Shown: one piece after another, positions 1 through 5,078 of the stretch | Layout of the letters: each line of letters starts with the position of its first letter | Position numbering within the stretch: position 1 is the stretch's first letter | Assembly: GCA_035455185.1 (NCBI GenBank) | Contig: DATIFQ010000333.1 | Location: 1-5,078, forward strand | Direction: 5' to 3' | Source of the DNA: JAEHDI01 sp035455185 | Lineage (GTDB): Bacteria; Acidobacteriota; Terriglobia; Bryobacterales; Bryobacteraceae | Length of the DNA stretch: 5,078 bases | Notes under the pieces: generated by a model | What the model was told of the DNA's origin: nothing | What the model saw: only the letters and a program-made list of their open reading frames with translations | The model's database searches: none | Translations under genes and position numbers: made by a program

Positions 1-879
1 GTCCTGAAAAACGCAGGCTCGACCGTCGAGTTCATTCTCGATCGCAGCTTCGGGAACAAATGGACTCGGTTCGATGGGCCAGACCGGAACTCGGTTCTGA
101 ATATCGGGCACTTGTTCTCGTTCCTCGAAGAGAATCCGGACGTGCAGGCACTATCCAGCCACCAGCTTCGCTATCCGAAGCCCGCCCGTGAGGGGTACGT
201 CTTTTTCGACATGTTCTTCGTGCGCGATCCGATCGATCGGATCTATTCGATGTACAAGTTCTTCAAGAGAATCCCCGAGTCGGACGACCCGCTTAGCGAT
301 CTTGCCAAGGCTAACGACTTGGCCGGCTACATCGCTGGGATGCTGGCGGACTTTCCTCACTACATAAACGACATGCAGGTGAATTGCCTCGCGAACGGCG
401 GGACGTATATCCGCCCTCCCGGCAAGCATGATCTCGACGCCGCTACCGCTGTTTTGGAGAAAGCAGCCGTCCCCTGCGTCGTGGATCGATTCAACCAAAG
501 CTGGATCGCCGCCCAGTATTTCCTCAGGCCGGTGTTCCCGGGTATCGATTGCCGGTATGTTCCACACAACACATCCTCCGAGTACAACACTACCCTGGAG
601 GAACGCCTACACCGAGTGCGCGCCGCCTGCGGAGACAAGCTCTACAATCAACTGCTGGCTTTGAACGTCCTGGACACGCAACTGGTGGATCGCGTCCGCG
701 CCGAGGTGGCACGGCGGTTCCACCTGGTGCCTGACCACAAGCAACGGTTGGAACGGCTCGAAAGTGAACTTCGGATGATCTTGGCCGAAATGGACGCTAA
801 GCACAATGAGCAGAACGTCCTCAATCACGACCGCGCAAGTGTCGCGGAGGAAGAGCCGGAGTTCTCAGAGAACCGTTGA
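1..879 (+). CDS. Sulfotransferase family protein, 5'-truncated by window edge
   Basis: Probably transfers a sulfuryl group from PAPS to an acceptor, perhaps a carbohydrate; the acceptor cannot be read from the sequence. The frame is open from base 1, giving 292 visible residues before TGA at 877-879. The first codons read VLKNAGSTVEFIL, which matches the 5'-phosphosulfate-binding loop near the N-terminus of sulfotransferases (K3 would be the PAPS-contacting lysine), so only some 10-25 residues are probably missing. The 3'-phosphate-binding motif is FFVRDPIDRIYSMY, with R75 and S83 as expected ligands. Visible residues about 245-275 (QRLERLESELRMILAEMDAK) are charged and heptad-like, probably a short coiled coil, followed by an acidic tail. 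A TTG at 112 is not the start, because it would remove the PAPS loop. Sampled lines are 50-57% GC (541-600: 30/60; 121-180: 34/60) against about 70% in the methionine gene, which may reflect transfer. No signal peptide can be judged. The closest family is probably Sulfotransfer_2-like; the fold is fairly sure, the substrate unknown. Confidence 0.83.
   Translation, partial: VLKNAGSTVEFILDRSFGNKWTRFDGPDRNSVLNIGHLFSFLEENPDVQALSSHQLRYPKPAREGYVFFDMFFVRDPIDRIYSMYKFFKRIPESDDPLSDLAKANDLAGYIAGMLADFPHYINDMQVNCLANGGTYIRPPGKHDLDAATAVLEKAAVPCVVDRFNQSWIAAQYFLRPVFPGIDCRYVPHNTSSEYNTTLEERLHRVRAACGDKLYNQLLALNVLDTQLVDRVRAEVARRFHLVPDHKQRLERLESELRMILAEMDAKHNEQNVLNHDRASVAEEEPEFSENR
861..873. repeat. 13-bp perfect inverted repeat at convergent gene ends
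   Basis: GTTCTC-A-GAGAAC is a perfect palindrome with 6-base arms, lying just inside the sulfotransferase stop codon and 29 bp from the stop of the opposite gene. As RNA it could form a 5-bp stem with a 3-base loop, slightly extendable by flanking C/G pairs with one-base bulges. No T-tract follows on either strand, so it is at best a weak bidirectional terminator; it may simply be coding sequence (EFSENR). Confidence 0.25.
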
Positions 880-901
880 GCGGCGCGAGTCCCCTGGCGT
901 C

Positions 902-2917
902 CTAATCCCACACCGGCACGCCCATCTCGGCGAACTGTGCGCCGGCGTTCAGGAAGTGCGCCGTGATCCAGAACACCGTCCACTCCTCCCGGTAGCCGCC
1001 GCGTAGGCCGAAGATGTCGCTCGTGTCGCCCCGCTGCGCATAGTTGGTGTGGTGAGGCTGCTCGCCTTGACTGCCGTACGGGTCGATGATCTGCCCGCAG
1101 GAGCGGTACATCACCAGCGCCAGCCGCTTCAGATCCTCCCGCTGGAGCAGTTGTCCCATGCGATACACGGCCGGCGCCATGATCACACCGTAGACGTCGA
1201 TGTGCTGGTTCTGCGGCGACACTACTGTCCATCCGCGCGTCCGGAAGCGGTGGTCGCGAAGCCGCCCCGCCGGCAGGTCGATGTCCCACACAACGACGTA
1301 GCTCAACACGACGTCACAGGCGTGCTTCGCCCACTCCAGATGTTCGGGTTTCTTCGTCAGCTCATAAAGGGAGAGAAAACCTTCGAACGCCGCCCAGGCG
1401 CCTTCTTTGTCCTCGCTTTCAGCGTCCAGCGTCCCGCCCCAGTACGGTTCACGCATCGAGAGGTGGCGCTTCGCGTAGTGCTCTCCCGCCTTCAGCGCCG
1501 CGCGCCGGAACTCCTCCGAATTGAACAGCTTGGAGCACTCGACCAGAGGCGCGATGAAGAACCCCTCCGCGGTCGAGAGCGGGTGCCAATCCGGAGCCAG
1601 GATCCGCCGCGCGTGGAATTCGGCTGCCTTCCGCAGGAACGCCTCCCAGCGCGAAGTGTCGAGGCCGCCCTTCCGCCCCACGCGGATCGCCCGGGCGAAG
1701 CTCGTCATGGCCTGGCCCTGCGAGAGCGGCTCGTCGTGGCTCCATTCCTTCTTCGCGAAGTCGTACCAGGTGCGGAATCCGCGCTCATAAAAGTGCGCAT
1801 TTGATGCAAAATTGAGCGATTTTTGCGCCATTTCGAGCGCTTTCGGGTCACCCAAACCCTTCGCCAGGACCTGAAGGGCATACCCGGGCGCCTCCGCCTG
1901 CCCCGCCCACCCCATCACGAAGAACGTCCGGTCCGGGTACTTCTTGAAGCCCGCCACGCCGTCGCCCTCGTGCCACCGCGACAACGCGAAGCGGTACTTC
2001 GCCCGAAGGATCTCCCCGAACCCCGGCAAGTCCTCGACGTAGTACGGCCGGAAGAGATCCAGCGACGTCCGGACCGGACGGCGGAATCCGTCGCCCTCCC
2101 GCGCCACCGGGAACGCCTCGAGGTAGAACGTTTTCTCGATGACCGCCTCCGGAGGCACGTTCAAAAATGTGTCATTATATAGTTTAAATCCAGGCTGGAT
2201 CGCCTTGATAACAGACCGCTTGCCGTTCGATGCAGTGGGTCCGGAGAGTGCCAGCAGGTCCACCCCGCCCTCCCGTGCCGACACCCCGAGCGACCACCAC
2301 TGATCGCGCAGATTCCCGAACGGAACCGGCGAGGGCTCGGTGTGCAGCGCCGCGCCCCGCAGTCCGGCCGGCGTGCCCAACTCCGCGTAAGCGAATGGCA
2401 TGGCGAAACGGTGTTCTTCGAAGATCGACTCCTCGCCCGGCTTGCCGGTGTATACCGGCACTTTACCGCTGCGCGCCCCGGAGGGATTGCCGTAGTAGAC
2501 GATGCCCGGCATCAGGATCTGTGATCGCTCGGCCTGAGCCTGAAACCGGACGGATAGCGTCACCCGTTTCGCTGCCTGCGGTCCTTTCCACGCGAACCGC
2601 CGGATTCCCTGTACGAGATCGCCCTTGGGCCGGTAAGCATCACGCAGCAGCCATGTTCCGCCGCAAGCTTCAAGTTTCGCTTCAAGGATCAACCACTCGC
2701 CGGCATGGGACACTTGTTCCGGTTCCGCGTGCCGCCAGTCCGCCGGCCAGCCGTCCCGCCAGTCGCAGGCGATCGACCACAGGCCCTCCGGAGGCGATGC
2801 CAGCAGCGTCTGCCCTTCCGCTGAGACCTCCACCCGTCTCCCGCTCACCCCGACTCTTGGTCCCCCGGCGAGACAGCCGAGTGCCGCCAAGCTCAATATG
2901 ACGCATCGAATCTTCAT
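902..2917 (-). CDS. Putative exported protein with helical (alpha/alpha) barrel-like domain, family unknown
   Basis: I do not recognise this gene. It encodes 671 residues ending in VPVWD and TAG. The N-terminus (MKIRCVILSLAALGCLAGG) has a short basic n-region and a hydrophobic core typical of a Sec signal peptide. C15 sits in ALGC, a poor lipobox, so soluble export is somewhat more likely than lipidation. Residues about 25-275 are rich in alternating hydrophobic and aromatic stretches and look like beta-sandwich. Residues about 290-665 look like repeated helical hairpins, including GWAGQAEAPGYALQVLAKG (336-354), SQGQAMTSFARAIRVG (399-414), EGAWAAFEGFLSLYELTKKP (505-524) and NQHIDVYGVIMAPAVYRMGQ (570-589). 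The GQA..SFARA and YELTKKPEHLEWAK patterns recall (alpha/alpha)-barrel glycoside hydrolases, lyases and epimerases, so polysaccharide processing outside the cytoplasm is a reasonable guess; no catalytic residues can be named. The start at 2917 is chosen because it begins the signal peptide; the frame stays open to 3136, across the divergent region and into the next gene. It is transcribed divergently from the methionine gene. Confidence 0.82.
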   Translation of the reverse strand: MKIRCVILSLAALGCLAGGPRVGVSGRRVEVSAEGQTLLASPPEGLWSIACDWRDGWPADWRHAEPEQVSHAGEWLILEAKLEACGGTWLLRDAYRPKGDLVQGIRRFAWKGPQAAKRVTLSVRFQAQAERSQILMPGIVYYGNPSGARSGKVPVYTGKPGEESIFEEHRFAMPFAYAELGTPAGLRGAALHTEPSPVPFGNLRDQWWSLGVSAREGGVDLLALSGPTASNGKRSVIKAIQPGFKLYNDTFLNVPPEAVIEKTFYLEAFPVAREGDGFRRPVRTSLDLFRPYYVEDLPGFGEILRAKYRFALSRWHEGDGVAGFKKYPDRTFFVMGWAGQAEAPGYALQVLAKGLGDPKALEMAQKSLNFASNAHFYERGFRTWYDFAKKEWSHDEPLSQGQAMTSFARAIRVGRKGGLDTSRWEAFLRKAAEFHARRILAPDWHPLSTAEGFFIAPLVECSKLFNSEEFRRAALKAGEHYAKRHLSMREPYWGGTLDAESEDKEGAWAAFEGFLSLYELTKKPEHLEWAKHACDVVLSYVVVWDIDLPAGRLRDHRFRTRGWTVVSPQNQHIDVYGVIMAPAVYRMGQLLQREDLKRLALVMYRSCGQIIDPYGSQGEQPHHTNYAQRGDTSDIFGLRGGYREEWTVFWITAHFLNAGAQFAEMGVPVWD

Positions 2918-2925
2918 ACTCCCCG
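2918..2925 (-). promoter_or_regulatory. Purine-rich sequence abutting the start of the exported-protein gene
   Basis: Read on the minus strand, CGGGGAGT precedes the ATG at 2917. GGGGAG (2924-2919) resembles a Shine-Dalgarno core but leaves only one base before the ATG, much closer than the usual 5-9. An alternative in-frame ATG at 2956 (MKKSLPDDRVTGS before the signal peptide) also has GGAAG directly against it, so ribosome-site evidence does not settle the start; the signal peptide does. Confidence 0.3.
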
Positions 2926-2965
2926 TAACCCTATCATCCGGGAGGGATTTTTTCATCTTCCGCGT

Positions 2966-2995
2966 TTGGCCGTCCGGCGTCCGGTGCGGTACAAT
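2966..2995 (+). promoter_or_regulatory. Candidate sigma70-type promoter of the methionine gene
   Basis: TTGGCC at 2966-2971 (4 of 6 to TTGACA) and TACAAT at 2990-2995 (5 of 6 to TATAAT) are separated by 18 bp. Transcription would start near 3002, leaving a leader of roughly 28 bases before the ATG at 3030. The site lies in the only intergenic space upstream of this gene. I saw no convincing matching promoter on the minus strand for the divergent gene. Confidence 0.42.
2971..2984 (+). repeat. Tandem heptamer CGTCCGG x2 inside the promoter spacer
   Basis: CGTCCGG occurs twice back to back, at 2971-2977 and 2978-2984, filling most of the space between the proposed -35 and -10 boxes. A directly repeated half-site at this position could be an operator, but in GC-rich DNA it may be chance. 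Confidence 0.3.
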
Positions 2996-3020
2996 CGGCC
3001 TGTAATCTAGAGGTTCCCCC

Positions 3021-3025
3021 AAAGG
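3021..3025 (+). promoter_or_regulatory. Weak ribosome binding site of the methionine gene
   Basis: AAAGG lies four bases before the ATG at 3030, an acceptable but short spacing. A second purine run, AGAGG at 3009-3013, is 16 bases away and too far. Protein homology also supports the start at 3030, since the conserved methyltransferase motif LIADGAMGTML begins at residue 18. Confidence 0.4.
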
Positions 3026-3029
3026 CTTC

Positions 3030-4889
3030 ATGTCTCGTAGTAGGTCCCGGGAATTCCGGGAACAACTCGCCCAACGTGTCCTGATCGCCGATGGCGCGAT
3101 GGGGACCATGCTGTACTCCAAAGGCGTCTTCATCAACCGCTGCTACGACGAGCTGAATCTCTCCGCCCCCGCCCTCGTCCGGGAGACTCACGAGAGTTAC
3201 GTCAAGGTGGGGGCCGAAATCATCGAGACCAACACGTTCGGCGCGAACCGGCCGCGGCTCACCTCGCACGGCTTCGCCGACAAGCTGCAAGCGATCAACG
3301 AGGCCGGAGTGCGCCTCGCCCGGGAGGCGGCGAGCGATTCCGCTTTCGTCGCCGGCGCCGTCGGACCGCTCGGGCTCCGCATCGAGCCACTCGGGCCGAC
3401 GTCGTTCGCCGAGGCGCGCGCGATGTTTCGCGAACACATCGAAGCGCTGGCCGAGGCAGGCGTGGACCTGCTGATTCTCGAGACGTTCTCCGACCTGAAC
3501 GAGCTTCGCGAAGCGATTTTCGCGGCCCGCGAAGTCGCCGGCGAGGAAATGGTCGTCGTCGCACAGGTCACCATCGACGATTACGGCAACCTGCCCGCCG
3601 GCGCCACCACCGAGCTGTTCACCCGGAGGCTCGCCGAATGGCCGGCCGACGTGATCGGCTGCAACTGCTCGGCCGGTCCGAAGGTCACCTTCGAGACCAT
3701 TGAGAAAATGCAGCACTTCTCCTCGAAGCCGCTGAGCGCCATGCCGAACGCCGGGCATCCGGCGACTGTCGAGGGGCGGAAGATCTACCTGTGCTCTCCG
3801 GAGTACATGGCGCAGTACGCGCGGCGGTTTCTTGCGGCGGGCGTGCGGATCCTCGGTGGTTGCTGCGGCACGACGCCGGAGCACATCAAGGAAGTGCACT
3901 CCGAAGTCCGCTCCCTTGCGCCGGTGCACCGCAGGCTGTCGGTAACCGTCGAGGAGCCGGCGGCGGCCGCGCAGGCGATCCCCAAAGTGCCGGTGCCGCA
4001 GAAGTCGAGTCTTGGCGCGAAGCTGACCGAAGGAAAGTTTGTCGCCTTCGTCGAGATTCTGCCGCCGCGCGGAGTGGACGCGAGCAAAGAGATCGCCGGC
4101 GCCCGCATGTGCAGCGAACACGGCATCGACTGCATCAACGTGCCCGACGGCCCGCGCGCCAGCGCGCGCATGAGCGCGCAAATCACTTGCCAGATCATCC
4201 AGCAGCAGGCTGGAATTGAAGCGGTGCTTCACTTCTGCTGCCGCGACCGGAACATCCTGGGCATCCAGTCCGAGTTGCTTGGCGCGCACGCCGCCGGCAT
4301 CCGCAACCTGATCTGCATTACCGGCGATCCGCCCCGCATGGGCTCCTACCCTTCGGCTACCGCCGTTTTCGACGTCGACGCCATCGGACTCGTCAACATC
4401 GTGAACAATCTGAACCATGGGCTCGACATCGGCGGTAACCCGATGGGCTCGCAGACCGCGCTGCTCATCGGCGTCGGCGCCAATCCGGGTGCGCTCAATC
4501 TCGACGAGGAGATCCGGCGCTTCGATTGGAAGGTGCAGGGCGGCGCGGAGTACGTGGTCACGCAACCGGTTTTCGACCTGAACCTGCTCGAAGGCTTCCT
4601 CAAACGGATCGAGCACGCGCGGCTGCCGGTGATTACCGGCATCTGGCCGCTGGTCAGCTATCGGAATGCGGAGTTCATGGTGAACGAGTTGCGCGTGCCG
4701 GTTCCGGAGGAATACATGGAGCGTATGCGCGCCGCCGGCACCGCGGAAAAGGCCCGCGAGCAAGGCGTGGCGATCGCCCGCGAGATGGTGCAGCGTGTTC
4801 GTCCGATGGTCCAGGGAGTCCAGTTGAGCGCGCCATTCGGCCGCTATCAGATGGCGGTCGAAGTTGCCGAAGCCATCGGTCCTAGATAA
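3030..4889 (+). CDS. yitJ: Bifunctional homocysteine S-methyltransferase / 5,10-methylenetetrahydrofolate reductase
   Basis: A cytoplasmic enzyme joining two steps of methionine synthesis: reduction of 5,10-methylene-THF to 5-methyl-THF, and methylation of homocysteine. Its 619 residues match the length of Bacillus subtilis YitJ (about 612). Residues about 10-295 are the homocysteine S-methyltransferase barrel: DGAMGTML (21-28), ETNTFGAN (66-73), GCNCSAGP (210-217) and GGCCGTTPEH (276-285). The zinc-binding cysteines are C213, C278 and C279, spaced as in BHMT/MetH-type enzymes. A Pro/Ala-rich linker (about 300-328) leads to the FAD-dependent MTHFR barrel (about 330-619): VEILPPRG with E342 (the E. 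coli MetF Glu28 position), ITGDPPRMG with D433 (Asp120 position) and VVTQPVFD with Q512. There is no separate pterin-binding or cobalamin-binding domain, so it is not a full MetH; whether it uses 5-methyl-THF directly, another methyl donor, or a partner protein cannot be decided from sequence. All key residues are intact. It is probably the first gene of an operon with the YrdC-family gene 15 bp downstream. Confidence 0.96.
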   Translation: MSRSRSREFREQLAQRVLIADGAMGTMLYSKGVFINRCYDELNLSAPALVRETHESYVKVGAEIIETNTFGANRPRLTSHGFADKLQAINEAGVRLAREAASDSAFVAGAVGPLGLRIEPLGPTSFAEARAMFREHIEALAEAGVDLLILETFSDLNELREAIFAAREVAGEEMVVVAQVTIDDYGNLPAGATTELFTRRLAEWPADVIGCNCSAGPKVTFETIEKMQHFSSKPLSAMPNAGHPATVEGRKIYLCSPEYMAQYARRFLAAGVRILGGCCGTTPEHIKEVHSEVRSLAPVHRRLSVTVEEPAAAAQAIPKVPVPQKSSLGAKLTEGKFVAFVEILPPRGVDASKEIAGARMCSEHGIDCINVPDGPRASARMSAQITCQIIQQQAGIEAVLHFCCRDRNILGIQSELLGAHAAGIRNLICITGDPPRMGSYPSATAVFDVDAIGLVNIVNNLNHGLDIGGNPMGSQTALLIGVGANPGALNLDEEIRRFDWKVQGGAEYVVTQPVFDLNLLEGFLKRIEHARLPVITGIWPLVSYRNAEFMVNELRVPVPEEYMERMRAAGTAEKAREQGVAIAREMVQRVRPMVQGVQLSAPFGRYQMAVEVAEAIGPR

Positions 4890-4904
4890 AGTACGGGATT
4901 GATC

Positions 4905-5078
4905 GTGCCCACCGACCTGATCGAGATCGACAGCGAAAACCCCGACCCCAAGGCGATCGAACGGGCCTCCTCCGCAATCCGGCGCGGCCGCGTTGTCGCC
5001 ATCCCGACCGACGCGCTCTATACCGTCGTCGCCGACCCGTTCAATCTGCACGCAGTCGGCCTCGTCTTTCGGGCCAAG
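4905..5078 (+). CDS. tsaC: YrdC/Sua5/TsaC-family threonylcarbamoyl-AMP synthase, 3'-truncated by window edge
   Basis: Fifty-eight N-terminal residues are visible. The pattern GRVVAIPTDALYTVVADPFN (visible residues 28-47) followed by AVGLVFRAK is that of the YrdC domain, which makes threonylcarbamoyl-AMP from threonine, bicarbonate and ATP in the first step of tRNA t6A37 formation in the cytoplasm. The last codon of the window is K58, which aligns with the lysine of the family's KxR motif. The consensus PT(D/E)TxYG(L) reads PTDALYTV here, with Thr replacing the usual Gly; E. coli YciO, a paralogue not active in t6A synthesis, also departs at this position (Ala), so a YciO-like role is possible. 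The start is taken as GTG at 4905, with GGGA six bases upstream; an in-frame TTG at 4899 would add two residues. The frame is closed by the preceding gene's TAA at 4887. The 15-bp gap and same strand suggest cotranscription with the methionine gene. Confidence 0.85.
   Translation, partial: MPTDLIEIDSENPDPKAIERASSAIRRGRVVAIPTDALYTVVADPFNLHAVGLVFRAK

Noticed and set aside
112..879. Sulfotransferase starting at TTG 112 as a complete 255-residue protein
   Set aside because: The frame continues open to base 1 and encodes the PAPS-binding loop (KNAGST), which a start at 112 would remove.
1795..1830. AT-rich segment in the exported-protein gene as an intergenic gap or insertion scar
   Set aside because: The reading frame passes through uninterrupted (MAQKSLNFASNAHF) with plausible helix-like sequence; Lys, Asn and Phe codons explain the lower GC.
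1049..2901. Plus-strand open frames of 60-251 codons opposite the exported-protein gene
   Set aside because: Their translations are arginine/proline-rich, low-complexity antisense products with no recognisable domain, lying opposite a frame with a signal peptide and coherent protein composition.
2918..3136. 73-residue N-terminal extension of the exported-protein frame
   Set aside because: It would bury the signal peptide inside the protein and overlap the start of the divergent methionine gene; the frame is merely open there by chance.
4890..4904. Separate promoter or terminator between the methionine gene and the YrdC-family gene
   Set aside because: Only 15 bp are available, with no hairpin, T-tract or promoter boxes; cotranscription is simpler.
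2934..5051. 705-codon open frame on the minus strand, antisense to the methionine gene
   Set aside because: It lies almost wholly opposite a gene with clear enzyme motifs. Its product is rich in R, H, D, G and A with no family signal, as expected for an antisense frame of GC-rich coding sequence.

Overview
The window is GC-rich (about 60-70% in most stretches) with tightly packed genes, which indicates a bacterium. The fused homocysteine methyltransferase/MTHFR gene, a large exported protein of no family I recognise, and the high GC would fit Acidobacteriota or a similar phylum of free-living bacteria. That placement is inference only: there is no rRNA or other marker gene here.

Layout. Bases 1-879 (+) hold the 3' part of a PAPS-dependent sulfotransferase gene. 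Its start lies before the window, and the visible part opens within the 5'-phosphosulfate-binding loop. It converges, with a 22-bp gap, on a gene at 902-2917 (-) for a 671-residue, probably exported protein. That protein has a beta-rich N-terminal half and a helical C-terminal half resembling an (alpha/alpha) barrel of carbohydrate-active enzymes, but I cannot assign it a family. A 112-bp divergent region (2918-3029) carries a plausible sigma70-type promoter for the next gene. At 3030-4889 (+) lies a complete bifunctional homocysteine S-methyltransferase/5,10-methylenetetrahydrofolate reductase (YitJ architecture). After 15 bp, probably in the same transcript, comes the 5' end of a YrdC/Sua5/TsaC-family gene (4905 to window end), the likely threonylcarbamoyl-AMP synthase of tRNA t6A synthesis.

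How they work together. The two rightward genes at the end are housekeeping functions (methyl supply for methionine, tRNA modification). The sulfotransferase and the exported protein are accessory and could both act on glycans, but they are in convergent orientation and nothing in the sequence ties them together. I found no tRNA, rRNA, CRISPR, insertion sequence or phage feature, and no strong evidence for a previously undescribed system. The best candidates for novelty are the unclassified exported protein and some small regulatory oddities in the divergent region.
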